Part shown: piece after piece, positions 50,274 to 59,914 of the stretch
Layout of the letters: each line of letters opens with the position of its first letter
Numbering within the stretch: position 1 is the stretch's first letter
Source: Bog-473 sp963770645
Lineage (GTDB): Bacteria; Actinomycetota; Acidimicrobiia; Acidimicrobiales; RAAP-2
Assembly (NCBI GenBank): GCA_963770645.1
Contig: CAVYQL010000004.1
Span: 124,001 to 188,000 of the forward strand
Length of the DNA stretch: 64,000 nucleotides
Reading direction: 5' to 3'
Notes under the pieces: model-generated
Told to the model about the DNA's origin: nothing
Seen by the model: only the letters and a program-made list of their open reading frames with translations
Databases searched by the model: none
Position numbers and translations under genes: made by a program

Positions 50274-51091
50274 CGACCATCGCCTTGCCCCAGTTGACCG
50301 AGCAGACGGCGCCAGCCGGCGGCAGCCGGTTGGGCTGGGCCGTGCAGGACATGTTGACGGTCACCTGGCGCAACCTCAAGGCGCTCACCCGAACCCAAGA
50401 GGCCCTGTTCTTCTCGGCGGTGCAGCCGATCATGTTCACGCTGCTCTTCGTCTACGTGTTCGGCGGCGCCATCCACACCTCGGTCCCCTACGTCGACTAC
50501 CTCTTGCCCGGCATCTACGTCCAGACGGTGTCCTTCGGCGCGGTGTCCACAGCAGTCGGGCTCTCCGAGGACCTGCACAAGGGGTTGATCGAGCGTTTTC
50601 GGGCGCTGCCGATGGCCCGCTCCGCCGTGCTCGGCGGCCGCACGACCGCGGATCTGGTGCGCAACGTGTTCGTGGTGGTCCTCATCAGCGCGGTGGGTTT
50701 CGCCGTGGGTTTTCGCATCTCGACCAACGTGGGCCTCTTCTTCTTGGGCCTGCTGATCGTGCTGCTCTTCAGCTACACGCTGTGCTGGGGCTTCGCCACC
50801 GTCGGGTTGTCCGCGCCCAATGCAGAGACGGCGCAGATCATGGTGTTCCCGATCCTTTTCCCGTTCATCTTCGCCTCGTCCGCTTTCGTGCCGGTGAGCG
50901 CCATGCCAGGCTGGCTGCAGGCCTTCGCCAGCCACCAACCGGTGACCCAGGTGGTCGACGCCGCCCGTTCCCTCATGGTTGGGGGCACGTTGCAGAACAC
51001 CGGCGCGGTCTGGGCGGCGTTGGCCTGGTGCTTCGGCTTGCTGATCGTCTTGGCGCCGCTGGCGGTGCGCAAGTACCGCAAGGTCGCCTGA
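50270..51091 (+). CDS. ABC-2 type exporter permease (DrrB type)
   Basis: A 273-residue membrane protein with six helices. The ABC-2 landmark SAFVPVSAMPGWLQAFASHQPVTQVVDAAR is visible toward the end, in two parts. Together with the preceding ATPase it would extrude a lipid or drug-like substrate. The pair is probably induced by release of the MarR protein. Confidence 0.93.
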   Translation: MTTIALPQLTEQTAPAGGSRLGWAVQDMLTVTWRNLKALTRTQEALFFSAVQPIMFTLLFVYVFGGAIHTSVPYVDYLLPGIYVQTVSFGAVSTAVGLSEDLHKGLIERFRALPMARSAVLGGRTTADLVRNVFVVVLISAVGFAVGFRISTNVGLFFLGLLIVLLFSYTLCWGFATVGLSAPNAETAQIMVFPILFPFIFASSAFVPVSAMPGWLQAFASHQPVTQVVDAARSLMVGGTLQNTGAVWAALAWCFGLLIVLAPLAVRKYRKVA

Positions 51092-51109
51092 GCCGGGTCC
51101 CGGGTACGT

Positions 51110-51811
51110 CTACTCGACGCTCGCGACGACCACGATCGTGTCGAGCGCCAGCCGGGGCGGAAACGCGTGACGAACAACGAATGTGGCGGCCTTACGTGAC
51201 CTTGTCGGGCTCTTGTGACCGGTGAAAGAGATCTCCACTCGGGAGAATCCGTTGCGGCCGAGCAACGTTCGGAGTGTGTCCTCACAGAACCAACATGTGT
51301 GCTCCGGATGGACCTGCCCGTGTCCACCCCAGCGGTAGACGAAGTTGCCCACGTAAAATGAGTTCGGGGTCGTGAGGATCAGGCGCCCCCCAGGGGTCAA
51401 GTGTCGGCGGGCGCATTGAAGAAAGCCGTGGAAGTCATCGAGGTGCTCGACCAACTCCCCCGCAAACACCACGTCAAAGGTCCTTCCGAGGTCGAAGTGC
51501 TGCGCGTCGGCCACTTGGACGTCATAACCCTGACCCTGCAGTTCGTCGATCGTTGCCTCGTTGATGTCGATCCCGACCTGATCTGAGAACTCGGCTGCGA
51601 TGCGGCCGTGGAGCCAGTCGAGATTGCCGTAACGCGATGCGCACCCAACGTCCAGTACCGAGGAGCCCACCAGGAGAGGCCGCACGACCTCGAACCTGTC
51701 GTTGAGCGATCCCAACCCCCAAGGACCTTCGCCCCACTTGGGCTGGAGGAAATGGCCCCTCGCAGGACCCTCAGAACCTACGAGGTGTTGTTTTGTGGCC
51801 GATCGGCTCAT
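51110..51811 (-). CDS. class I SAM-dependent methyltransferase
   Basis: A 233-residue Rossmann-fold methyltransferase. Motif I is VLDVGCASRYGNLDWL, then VGIDINEATIDEL, VADAQHFDLG and FDVVFAGELVEHLDD; the region LTPGGRLILTTPNSF is motif III. Similar proteins act on lipids, glycans or small molecules; the target is unknown. It lies convergent with the exporter genes. Confidence 0.85.
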   Translation of the reverse strand: MSRSATKQHLVGSEGPARGHFLQPKWGEGPWGLGSLNDRFEVVRPLLVGSSVLDVGCASRYGNLDWLHGRIAAEFSDQVGIDINEATIDELQGQGYDVQVADAQHFDLGRTFDVVFAGELVEHLDDFHGFLQCARRHLTPGGRLILTTPNSFYVGNFVYRWGGHGQVHPEHTCWFCEDTLRTLLGRNGFSRVEISFTGHKSPTRSRKAATFVVRHAFPPRLALDTIVVVASVE

Positions 51812-52086
51812 CTCGATACCTCCTAACCCGCCGCCCTATCAGCCAGCACCAATTGCTAGGAGCACTTCAGTTGTTCGCCTGTTGTCAATTCAGAACGGTA
51901 TAAGGGTTAGGGATCTTCGGCAACGGGCTGGGTTCGTCGGGTGATGGTGGACACGTCAGACACCCCGAAGGCCAGCCAAAAGGCCGGCTGACCTGCTGGT
52001 ACGGACCCGGCGAAGTGCGAGGACACCCCTGGGCGGTGGCCGTAGAGGGCTTGGCTGTCAGAAGCGGTGGCCGTGAACGGCGACCG
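51812..52086. other. non-coding region
   Basis: About 275 bases between the methyltransferase and glyS; A/T-rich around 51880-51910. It presumably carries the methyltransferase promoter; no clear boxes seen. Confidence 0.45.
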
Positions 52087-53433
52087 TCAGTCCCAGCCGG
52101 TGCGTCGTCGCAACTCCTCCACCAGCCCGTCGATGGGCACGCGCACCTGCTCGGTGGAATCGCGGTCGCGCACAGTGACCGCGTTGTCCTCGAGCGAGTC
52201 GAAGTCGACGGTGACGCACCACGGGGTGCCCACCTCGTCCTGGCGCCGGTAGCGCTTGCCGATCCCCTGCGTCACGTCGTAGTCGCACATGAAGTGCGCC
52301 TGGAGGGCCTTGAGCACCGAACGGGACAGCGGCTCGAGGGTGTCCTTCTTCGAGAGCGGCAGGACCGCCACCTGATAGGGCGCCAGGCTCCAGTGCAGGC
52401 GCAGGACCGTGCGCGGCTCTCCCCCGACCTCGTCCTCCGCGTAGGCGGCAAGCAAGAAGGCCATCATCGTGCGGGTGGCGCCGGCCGCCGGCTCGATCAC
52501 ATAGGGCGTGTAGCGCTCGTTGGCCTGCGTGTCGTAGTAGTCGAGCTTCTCCCCCGAGGCCTTGGCGTGGGCCGTCAGGTCGTAGTCGCCCCGGTTGGCG
52601 ATGCCCTCGAGCTCATCCCAGCCCCAGGGGAAGAGGAACTCGACGTCGGCCGTGGCGAGCGAGTAGTGCGACAGCTCGCTCTGTTCGTGGGGGCGCAGCC
52701 GCAACTGGTCGGCGGGGATGCCGAGGCGCAGGTACCAGTCCATGCGCTCTTTGAGCCAGTACTCGAACCACGCCGGCGCGTCGGCGGGCGGGACGAAGTA
52801 CTCGAGCTCCATCTGTTCGAACTCGCGAGTGCGGAAGACGAAGTTCTGCGGCGTGATCTCGTTGCGGAAGGACTTACCGACCTGGGCGATGCCGAACGGC
52901 GGCTTCTTGCGCGTCGTGCCGAGCACGTTGGCGAAGTTGGTGAACATGCCCTGGGCCGTCTCGGGGCGCAGGTAGGCGACGTGCCCCTCGTCCTCCACCG
53001 GGCCGGCATGCGTCTTGAACATCAGGTTGAACGCCCGGGCCTCTGTCAGGTCGTGCGAGCCGCAATTGGGGCAGACGCCGTCGATCTTGTCGGCCCGCCA
53101 GCGCTCGTGGCAGTGCTTGCAGTCGACCAGGGGGTCGGTGAAGGTAGCCAGGTGGCCCGAGGCCTCCCACACGGCCGGCGGTCCGAGAATGGCGGCGTCG
53201 ATTCCCACGACGTCGTCACGTTCTTGGACCATGGCGCGCCACCAGGCATTCTTCACGTTGCGCAGCATGTTGACCCCGAGCGGGCCGTAGTCGTAGGTGG
53301 AGCGGAAGCCGCCGTAGATCTCGGCCGACGGGAAGATGAAGCCCCGGTGGCGGCACAGGCGCACCACCTTCTCCATCAGGTCGTCGGGAGCCTCCTCGGG
53401 GGGCTCGCCGGCGGCAGTGGCGGTCTTCGTCAT
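52087..53433 (-). CDS. glyS: glycyl-tRNA synthetase
   Basis: A 448-residue alpha2-type glycyl-tRNA synthetase that charges tRNA-Gly. Class II motifs are seen: motif 1 region FIFPSAEIYGGFRSTYDYGP, motif 2 FGIAQVGKSFRNEITP, motif 3 near YVIEPAAGATRTMMAFL. A zinc-binding set C-x2-C...C-x2-C lies in DCKHCHERW and VCPNCGSH. The C-terminal anticodon-binding domain follows. ATG 53433 overlaps the hemW stop (ATGA). The frame is open further upstream, but that stretch is hemW in another frame. Confidence 0.95.
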   Translation of the reverse strand: MTKTATAAGEPPEEAPDDLMEKVVRLCRHRGFIFPSAEIYGGFRSTYDYGPLGVNMLRNVKNAWWRAMVQERDDVVGIDAAILGPPAVWEASGHLATFTDPLVDCKHCHERWRADKIDGVCPNCGSHDLTEARAFNLMFKTHAGPVEDEGHVAYLRPETAQGMFTNFANVLGTTRKKPPFGIAQVGKSFRNEITPQNFVFRTREFEQMELEYFVPPADAPAWFEYWLKERMDWYLRLGIPADQLRLRPHEQSELSHYSLATADVEFLFPWGWDELEGIANRGDYDLTAHAKASGEKLDYYDTQANERYTPYVIEPAAGATRTMMAFLLAAYAEDEVGGEPRTVLRLHWSLAPYQVAVLPLSKKDTLEPLSRSVLKALQAHFMCDYDVTQGIGKRYRRQDEVGTPWCVTVDFDSLEDNAVTVRDRDSTEQVRVPIDGLVEELRRRTGWD

Positions 53434-54573
53434 CGGCGCAGGATATCGGAGCCGATTCTGGAGCTGACCTCGTTGGCCAGCAGGCGGCCCCGCACCGTGA
53501 GGACGGCCCGGTCCCCTTCGCGCACGACCAGACCCTCGAGCGAAGGGTCGAGGCTCTCGGCGCCGTCGGCGTCGCTGCTGTCGTCGTCGGCGTCGGCGCC
53601 GGCGCCGCGCAGCGAGTCCCACGGGACGCCGCGCCGGGTGCGCAGCGCGAGGGTGAGCGCCTCGAAGTGGCGCTGGCTCGCCGTCAGCTCCTCGCGCCCG
53701 GCCTCGGGCGAACGCCCCTGCTCCACCGCGTCGACGTAGCGCTCAGGCGTGCGGACGTTCCACCAGCGGACGCCGTCGCGGTGTGAGTGGGCCGCGGAGC
53801 CGATCCCCACGTAGTCCCCCCGCTCCCAGTAGAGGTGGTTGTGGCGGCACTCGTGGCCGGGCACGGCCCAGTTGGAGATCTCCTCCCAGGCGTAGCCGGC
53901 GGCGCCGAGGACGGCGTCGGCCAGCTCGTAGCGCCGGGCCTCGACGTCGTCGTCGGGATGGCGGGTGGCCGCACGCGCGAGCGGCGTGCCGGGCTCGACC
54001 GTCAGGCCGTACGCGCTCGAGGTGCGGTGGCGGGTGCGCGAGCGCAAGGACGTGCTCGAGCGTGGCGACCCAGTCGGCGTCGGTCTCGGTGGCGGCGCCG
54101 AAGATGAGGTCGAGATTCCACGTCTCGAACCCTGCGTCGGTCACCGCGGCCGAGATCGTCTCGGCGGCCTGCGGCACGACGCGCCGGCCGAGGCCGGCCA
54201 GGACGTGGTCGTGGGTCGACTGGAGGCCGAACGAGACGCGGGTGACCCCGGCGCGCCGGTACGCGCCGAGGTGCGCGTCGTCGGCGTCCTCGGGATTGCA
54301 CTCGACCGTGACCTCCGCGTCGGGCGCGCGCGGGATGGCCTCGAGGATGCGGCACAGGGTGTCGGGGTGGAGGCGGGACGGTGTCCCCCCTCCGAAGAAG
54401 ACGGAGGTGGGAACAGGGAGGTCGGCTACGTCGACCACACGGCCTAATTCGAGGACGCAGGCGTCGGCGTAGCGCTCCATCAAGTGGTCGCGGTCTGTAT
54501 AGGTGGCGAAGGCGCAGTAGTCGCACCGTTCGCGGCAGAACGGGACGTGGACGTAGACGCCGAAGGGGCTCAA
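53430..54573 (-). pseudogene. hemW: HemW-like radical SAM protein, frameshifted
   Basis: The radical SAM heme chaperone HemW (coproporphyrinogen-oxidase-like). The N-terminal half starts at ATG 54573 with YVHVPFCRERCDYCAF, carrying the CxxxCxxC iron-sulfur motif, then FFGGGTPS and VSFGLQSTHDHVLAGLGRR. The frame changes near 54020: removing one base from the CTCGAGC stretch joins HPPPHL to SAYGLTVEPGTPLA, and the C-terminal half continues to 53430 (EISNWAVPGHECRHNHLYW). The corrected length of about 380 residues is normal. Probably intact in the organism, with an inserted base in the assembly. Confidence 0.9.
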
Positions 54574-55304
54574 AGGCCGGCCGTCGAACGCACCGAGCGA
54601 AGACGCCGGTCGAGGTGGACCTCCATCGCCTCGGTGGCCAGCTCGGCGACCTCGTCCGCACCGGCGGGCGGCGGCCCGCGCAGCACCGACGCCAGGTCGC
54701 CGCCGAGGATACGGCGCAGCAGCGCCAGCGCGGTTGCGCTCATCGGGCGGCCGCTGCGATGCAGACGGCAGAGCGTGCCCCCGGCGACGAGGTCGAACGC
54801 GACCAGCTCAACGACGTCGTCGGGCTCGCCGCAGCCGGCACACGCATCGAGCACCGGGCCGGCGCCCTCGAGGACGAGTGCCTTCAAGAAGAACGCCGGC
54901 GCGAGAAGGGTGGGGTCGGCGTTGTCGTCGGCCAGGGCGCGCAACGCGCCCACGAGCATCGAGTAGAGCTGCGGATCTAGGTGGCGCTCCTGGGCCAGCT
55001 GATCCGTCACCTCGAGCAGCGCCAGGCCCTTCGTCACCCGGGCCAGGTCCTCGCGCACCGAGCGGAACGAGTCGACCACCTCGACCTGGTTGACGATGTC
55101 GAGATCACTGCGCCCTTGCCAGAGGAGGAGGTCGACGTGGGTGAGCGGCTCGAGCCGCGCGCCGAACTTCGACGTGGTCTTGCGCACGCCCTTGGCGACT
55201 GCACGCACCTTGCCGTGGCGCTCTGTCAAGAACACGATGATGCGGTCGGCCTCGCCCAGGCGATAGGTGCGCAGGACGACGCCCTTGTCGCGAAAGAGGC
55301 TCAT
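54570..55304 (-). CDS. recO: DNA repair protein RecO
   Basis: A 244-residue recombination mediator of the RecFOR pathway. The N-terminal OB fold opens with FRDKGVVLRTYRLGEADRII; the C-terminal helical domain contains a CAGCG and a downstream LCRLH with Cys, a probable zinc site. It overlaps hemW by four bases at its 3' end and the upstream membrane-protein gene at its 5' end. Confidence 0.95.
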   Translation of the reverse strand: MSLFRDKGVVLRTYRLGEADRIIVFLTERHGKVRAVAKGVRKTTSKFGARLEPLTHVDLLLWQGRSDLDIVNQVEVVDSFRSVREDLARVTKGLALLEVTDQLAQERHLDPQLYSMLVGALRALADDNADPTLLAPAFFLKALVLEGAGPVLDACAGCGEPDDVVELVAFDLVAGGTLCRLHRSGRPMSATALALLRRILGGDLASVLRGPPPAGADEVAELATEAMEVHLDRRLRSVRSTAGL

Positions 55305-55657
55305 GCGCCAGCGGCGCCCGAGGTGCCGGCGGGCGGCGCCTGCGTCTCGCGGAGGGCGGGGTCGAGCGGGCAGAAGCGCTCACCGCGCCGCGCCGCCTCC
55401 GCGGTGGCCCGCCGTGCGTCGGCGGCCAGGTCCGCGGCCCGGTCGTGCGCCTCCTGCCCGGGGCGCGTGCGCTCCTGGACCGCGGCGTAGTGGGAACGCC
55501 GGCCGTAGAGGAGATTGCCCGCGCCGATGAGGGCCGCCATCGTCACCAGCACGACCATCACGCTGCGCAGCCCGTAGGGACCGGCGATGTAGACGGCGAT
55601 GACGAAGAGAGTGAGCAGGGCGATCCCGACCGCCACTGCGATCCGGCTGAGGGTCAT
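55301..55657 (-). CDS. small membrane protein of unknown function
   Basis: A 118-residue protein with two predicted transmembrane helices (about 8-27 and 31-50) and a soluble helical tail rich in Ala, Arg and Glu. I do not recognise a family. ATG 55657 was chosen because GGAGGG lies five bases upstream; ATG 55669 is in frame but includes that site in the coding part. It sits between uppS and recO in a coupled cluster (ATGA overlap with recO). Confidence 0.75.
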   Translation of the reverse strand: MTLSRIAVAVGIALLTLFVIAVYIAGPYGLRSVMVVLVTMAALIGAGNLLYGRRSHYAAVQERTRPGQEAHDRAADLAADARRATAEAARRGERFCPLDPALRETQAPPAGTSGAAGA

Positions 55658-55685
55658 AGGACCCTCCATTCTCGCGCCCCGGGCT

Positions 55686-56444
55686 TCAGGGGGTGACGGC
55701 GCCGAAGCGGCGCACCCGCCGCTGGAACTCGATCACCGCCTCGTAGAGGTGGCGACGCCGCATGTCGGGCCAGAGGGTCTCGGGAAAGACCAGCTCGCTG
55801 TAGGCGATCTCCCAGAGCAGGAAGTTCGAGATGCGGGTCTCCCCCGAGGTCCGAATGACCAGGTCGGGGTCGGGCATGTCGGGGAAGTACAGATGGCGCC
55901 GGATCGCCTTCTCGTCGACCTTGTGGGCGGGGATCCCCTCGGCGACCAGGGCACGGACGGCATCGACGATCTCGGCGCGGCCTCCGTAGTTGAAGGCCAT
56001 CGTCATCACCATGCGTGTGTTGTGCTTGGTCAGCTCGACCGACTCGTCCATGCGCTTGAGCACGCGACGCGGGACACGCCAGTCCCGCCGGCCGGCAAAG
56101 CGGATCTGCACGCCCTTCTCGTTGAGCTCGTCGCGACGGCGCATCAGCAGCGACTGGTTGAAGTTCATGAGGTAGCGCACTTCGTCGGGCGGGCGGCGCC
56201 AGTTCTCGGTCGAGAAGGCATAGAGGGTGATCCACTTGATGCCGATTTCGAGGGCGCCGTTCACCACATCGAGGAGTGCGGTCTCGCCGGCGGCATGCCC
56301 CTCGGTCCGCGGCAGCCCCCGCGCGCTCGCCCAGCGCCCGTTCCCGTCCATGACACAGCCCACGTGGACCGGGACACGGTCCAGGTCGAGCTCGGGCGGG
56401 ACCGGATCCGGCACGCCCTCGAGGTCAGAAGCCGTCGAGGTCAC
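55686..56444 (-). CDS. uppS: polyprenyl diphosphate synthase UppS
   Basis: A 252-residue cis-prenyltransferase that makes the long-chain polyprenyl diphosphate carrier lipid for cell-wall building. The catalytic Asp is in CVMDGNGRWA; further motifs are YAFSTENWRRP, FNYGGRAEIVDA and DLVIRTSGETRISNFLLWE...YSELVF. Complete for the family. First gene of the uppS-(membrane protein)-recO-hemW-glyS run. Confidence 0.96.
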   Translation of the reverse strand: MTSTASDLEGVPDPVPPELDLDRVPVHVGCVMDGNGRWASARGLPRTEGHAAGETALLDVVNGALEIGIKWITLYAFSTENWRRPPDEVRYLMNFNQSLLMRRRDELNEKGVQIRFAGRRDWRVPRRVLKRMDESVELTKHNTRMVMTMAFNYGGRAEIVDAVRALVAEGIPAHKVDEKAIRRHLYFPDMPDPDLVIRTSGETRISNFLLWEIAYSELVFPETLWPDMRRRHLYEAVIEFQRRVRRFGAVTP

Positions 56445-56598
56445 GGCTCGAAGCTAGCCTCTCGCCCCTTTTCCCAGGTAGGCCTCGGGGCGATCGCGGC
56501 ACTTCGTGGGAACTCCATGGAAATCTCTGGCTGCTTCGCGCGAGCCTGATGGACAACAATGGCGGTTTCGTCCATGGCGAGGGCAAGGAGGGTCCGAG

Positions 56599-57279
56599 AT
56601 GGCAGAGCAGAGTTCGACTTCGGGTACAGCCGGGTTCGGTGGCGGCGAGCGCCCCGACACGAGTGACATGGTCGCGGTGCACAAGGCGCTGCGCGGCGCG
56701 CTCAGCACGGGCCCGTCGCGGGTGCGTGGCGTCGAGCCCGGTGACGCGGCGCGGCGCGCGCTCATCGCGGACTACTACGACAACGTCTTGTGGTTCCTCG
56801 ACGTGCACCACCACGGGGAGGAGGAGCTCGTGTTCCCACGTCTGCGCGAGCGCAGTCCCGAGTCGGTGGCGCTCATCGACTCCATGGAGTCCCAGCATCA
56901 CGATGTGGTCCAGTTGTTGGCGGACGCGGGTGCGAGCCGGTCCGCGTGGGCCGACGGCGACACAGATGTCCAGGACACCTTGGCCGAGCAGCTCCAGGCG
57001 CTTCACGACGCCACCGTTGCGCACCTCGACCAAGAGGAGGCGCAGCTCCTCCCCCTCTGTGGCGACTGTCTGACGATGGAAGAGTGGGGAGCACTGCCCG
57101 GACACGCGCTGAGCCAGTATCGAGGTGACAAGGTCTGGCTGGTGCTCGGGCTGATCATGGAGCAGCGGACGCCCGACGAGCGGGCGCACATGCTGGCGAT
57201 GATGCCGCCTCCGGTGACCCAGATGTGGAACGAGATGGGGTCGGCGGCGTTCCAGGAGCTGGCGGCCACGGTGGGCTGA
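56599..57279 (+). CDS. hemerythrin domain protein
   Basis: A 226-residue protein with a four-helix hemerythrin/HHE fold. Metal-ligand residues are visible in DMVAVHKALR, DVHHHGEEELVFP, MESQHHDVVQLL and ATVAHLDQEEAQLLP, giving a full set of His/Glu ligands for a di-iron or similar centre. Such proteins bind oxygen or nitric oxide or help sense redox state. ATG 56599 has AAGGAGGG about eight bases upstream. The C-terminal part (PDERAHMLAMMPPPVTQMW) is family-typical. Confidence 0.9.
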   Translation: MAEQSSTSGTAGFGGGERPDTSDMVAVHKALRGALSTGPSRVRGVEPGDAARRALIADYYDNVLWFLDVHHHGEEELVFPRLRERSPESVALIDSMESQHHDVVQLLADAGASRSAWADGDTDVQDTLAEQLQALHDATVAHLDQEEAQLLPLCGDCLTMEEWGALPGHALSQYRGDKVWLVLGLIMEQRTPDERAHMLAMMPPPVTQMWNEMGSAAFQELAATVG

Positions 57280-57335
57280 GCCGGCGACGCACCTTCCACA
57301 ACGATTGGTTTGGTTGCGATTTAGGCTCTGCTTCC

Positions 57336-57539
57336 ATGCCAGCCCATGACGTCACGATGAACCTGTCTCACCCAATCACGGTAAAAAACGTGGACGTGGA
57401 GTTCGAGGTCCGCTCTGACGGCGAGTTGAGCGGGAAGGTCCAAATCAGCAGAGGCGGTATCGACTGGACACCGTTCAAATCTCATCCGCGTACAGCGACC
57501 TGGGAGCAGTTTGCGGCGTGGATGGAGGGAACCGCCTAG
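57336..57539 (+). CDS. small conserved-type hypothetical protein
   Basis: A 67-residue protein, mostly beta strand: VKNVDVEFEVRSDGELSGKV, ISRGGIDWTPFKSHP, TATWEQFAAWME. The pattern resembles short actinobacterial orphans of unknown role, but I cannot name a family. ATG 57336 or 57357 could be the start. Confidence 0.55.
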   Translation: MPAHDVTMNLSHPITVKNVDVEFEVRSDGELSGKVQISRGGIDWTPFKSHPRTATWEQFAAWMEGTA

Positions 57540-57825
57540 ATCAGCGTCGCAGCGTCGGCTCGGAGGCCCGACCCGGCGATTCGCGCCCTCGGTTCGTCCG
57601 CGAAAGTCTCAAGATTTTCGACTTCTGGTCGACATTTGGCGTGGGGGCGGTGACGCCAGGTGCCCCCCGTATGGTGGCCCAACTCGGGAACCGTAGCGAG
57701 GTCATCGACCAGCGTGTCGACGTGATCGCGAACGGCCCCAACGGTTGTGCAGATGCTGTCTTCCAAGGACACCTTTGGGAGAAGAAGGGTCCGACACATG
57801 CACTTCCGTCGTCTGCGACGCACGG
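57540..57825. other. intergenic region with no supported gene
   Basis: Open frames on both strands lack recognisable content. It may be the eroded remainder of the SDR gene that survives just to the right. Confidence 0.45.
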
Positions 57826-58044
57826 TCAGAAGAAGCCCGGTGCAGACCAAATACCTCCGGATGATCTCTCCGCTTGTTGCGCTTGTCGCTGTCCGTCCGT
57901 GCTGCGCGCGACCAAGGTCACTCGATAGCCGCCGTCGGCGAAACGGCGGGCCACGGCCATTCCAAGACCCGGCCCGGCGCCGACCAGCAGAAGGCGACGG
58001 TTGTCGATCGAGGGGCCAGCGTCACCTACTGAGTCGTCGGGCAT
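57826..58044 (-). pseudogene. short-chain dehydrogenase N-terminal remnant
   Basis: From ATG 58044 (MPDDSVGDAG) the frame shows a Rossmann opening LLLVGAGPGLGMAVARRFAD followed by YRVTLVAR, the cofactor-binding start of a short-chain dehydrogenase/reductase. It then turns into unrelated sequence and stops after 72 residues, so the catalytic Tyr-x3-Lys part is missing. Confidence 0.65.
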
Positions 58045-58197
58045 GAGCCTGCTTCCTTTCGCATGAGCATTCTGGGATGTGCCTTTGACACGAGATGCGT
58101 GCCCGTCCGGGCCCGCATCGTGGACGGTACCCCGGTACACCGGGACGAGGAGCGGCTGGCCCGACTCCTTCGGAGACAACGGCGCGATGCTGAAGTC

Positions 58198-58911
58198 GTG
58201 AACGAGGACGACCTTCTCGCCGAGCAGCGGTCGTTCTACCGGGCCCGTGCCCCCGAATACGACGAATGGTGGCAACGACGCGGTCGTTATGACCGTGGAG
58301 AAGAGGAGCTTGTCGAATGGCAGCGTCAAGTGGGCGTCCTCAATGCCGCCTTGGACGCCTTCGGACCTCGGGGATCTGTCCTGGAGCTGGCTGGTGGCAC
58401 CGGCTGGTGGACCCAGCGGCTGGCCGAGACGGCGGAGGATCTCACGGTCATCGACAGTTCGCCCGAAGCTCTGGCCCTCAACCGCGAACGGGTAGGACGA
58501 CGAGACGTGCGTTACGAGGCGGTGGACCTCTTCAACTGGCATCCCGGCTCCCGCTACGACGTCGTGTTCTTCTCCTTCTGGCTCTCACATGTCCCACGGG
58601 CCCGATTCAGTGACTTCTGGGCCTTCGTCCGTACCTGCTTGAAGCCATCGGGCCGCGTGTTCTTGATAGACAACCGGGACGATCCACTTCGCAGCTCGTC
58701 AGCGAAGGATCCATACGTCGTTGAGTACGACACAGACCTGCACCTCCGAACCCTCAGCGACGGGTCGAAGTACCGGGTCGTCAAAGTCATGTACGAACCT
58801 GATGAGCTCGAGTCTTTGCTTGCTGCAGCAGGGTGGTCGGTCGACATCGAGGCGACCCGCTGGTTCATCTTTGGTTCAGCAGGCCAGCTGGCGCCTATCC
58901 CACGACCGTGA
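58198..58911 (+). CDS. class I SAM-dependent methyltransferase
   Basis: A 237-residue methyltransferase. Motif I is VLELAGGTGWWTQRLAE, then LTVIDSSPEALALN, VRYEAVDLFNW and YDVVFFSFWLSHVPRARF. The start GTG 58198 (VNEDDLLAEQRSFYRARAPEYDEWW) begins the family-like part; the frame is open to ATG 58063, whose extra 45 residues look unconserved. Its last 17 bases overlap the end of the convergent lipoprotein gene. Confidence 0.85.
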   Translation: MNEDDLLAEQRSFYRARAPEYDEWWQRRGRYDRGEEELVEWQRQVGVLNAALDAFGPRGSVLELAGGTGWWTQRLAETAEDLTVIDSSPEALALNRERVGRRDVRYEAVDLFNWHPGSRYDVVFFSFWLSHVPRARFSDFWAFVRTCLKPSGRVFLIDNRDDPLRSSSAKDPYVVEYDTDLHLRTLSDGSKYRVVKVMYEPDELESLLAAAGWSVDIEATRWFIFGSAGQLAPIPRP

Positions 58912-59413
58912 CTTCTAGGTCGAGCGGCGCCCCTGGAATTGGGGTACACGGTGTCGGATTGCAGTCATCTGGGCCCGCGACAAACGGCACAGTGACCGAT
59001 GTGGATCCACTTCGAATCGCTCTGAGGGTGGCGGTGAAGCGGAAGCCGGAGTGACTGCTCGACACCGTGTTCAAGACCTGGGCGTCTGAGATCTGGGCCG
59101 GCCCAGGCCACGTACCCCCGGACCCCGAACCACCTCCCGTCATCACAATGTCTGAGCCAACCGTTACGCAAACCGGGGTCGCTTGACCATCTTGATTCAC
59201 ATTGACAGTGATCGTTCCGCTCGAGCAGTTGGGGCTCGTCGGAGCAGTTGCAGTGGCGTTCGACGGTGCCATCGTGGTCGCCACGTGGTGCAACCCCGTC
59301 GGCTGCGTCGAGTGCGACGGCGCAGACGAGGATGACGACGACGGTGCTGACGAGCAACCAGCCACGCACAGCCCCACTCCTACGAGGAGGGCCAGTCGCC
59401 ACACCGTCATCAC
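58895..59413 (-). CDS. secreted lipoprotein of unknown function
   Basis: A 172-residue protein with a lipoprotein signal (lipobox CVAGC, Cys20) followed by a Ser/Thr/Pro linker and a compact beta-rich domain with several cysteines (PNCSSGTITV, VCVTVG, DDCNPTPCTP). No family recognised; an anchored extracellular domain is likely. Confidence 0.75.
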   Translation of the reverse strand: MMTVWRLALLVGVGLCVAGCSSAPSSSSSSAPSHSTQPTGLHHVATTMAPSNATATAPTSPNCSSGTITVNVNQDGQATPVCVTVGSDIVMTGGGSGSGGTWPGPAQISDAQVLNTVSSSHSGFRFTATLRAIRSGSTSVTVPFVAGPDDCNPTPCTPIPGAPLDLEVTVVG

Positions 59414-59438
59414 ACCAATCTATTGATCCTTGCTTCGC

Positions 59439-59834
59439 TCAACCGGGCGGAGCGAAGAACTCCAGAGCGATGTTGTCCGGATCACGGAAGGACAAGCCTG
59501 AACCATAAGCAGCTTCGACGATGCCACCGTTCTCGATGCCGAGCGCGTTGAGCTTGGACTCCCACTCCGCAAGCTCAGCCCGGTTCGCGCAGGCAAAGGC
59601 CAGGTGGTCCAGACCCGGGCTCCTCTCGTCGAAGGGGTCTGTTCCATGGAGATCGGGGAACTGGTGGATGCCGACCAGGGTCGAGCCACCGAGAAGCCAA
59701 ACAACGTGGTGGAACGGGCCCGTGTCTTCATCGATGACCGGTGGAGTGCCGAAGAGCTCTTGATACCAGGGCCTACTCCGATCGAGATCCGTGACGGTCA
59801 GGGCCACGTGCGTGACGCCGGGGAAGTCGGGCAT
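59439..59834 (-). CDS. VOC-superfamily (glyoxalase/dioxygenase fold) protein
   Basis: A 131-residue single-domain VOC protein made of two beta-alpha-beta units. Metal-ligand-type residues: His in VTHVALTVTDLDRS, Glu/His in HVVWLL, His in LDHLAFA and Glu in NIALEFFAP. The substrate is unknown. It is divergent from mug, 80 bases apart. Confidence 0.88.
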   Translation of the reverse strand: MPDFPGVTHVALTVTDLDRSRPWYQELFGTPPVIDEDTGPFHHVVWLLGGSTLVGIHQFPDLHGTDPFDERSPGLDHLAFACANRAELAEWESKLNALGIENGGIVEAAYGSGLSFRDPDNIALEFFAPPG

Positions 59835-59914
59835 CGGTACCTCCTTGGTGAGATGTGCTCGTCAACATAGCCATGCAACCGGCGGAATTCACGAGGAGCG
59901 TATGTTCTCGCCCC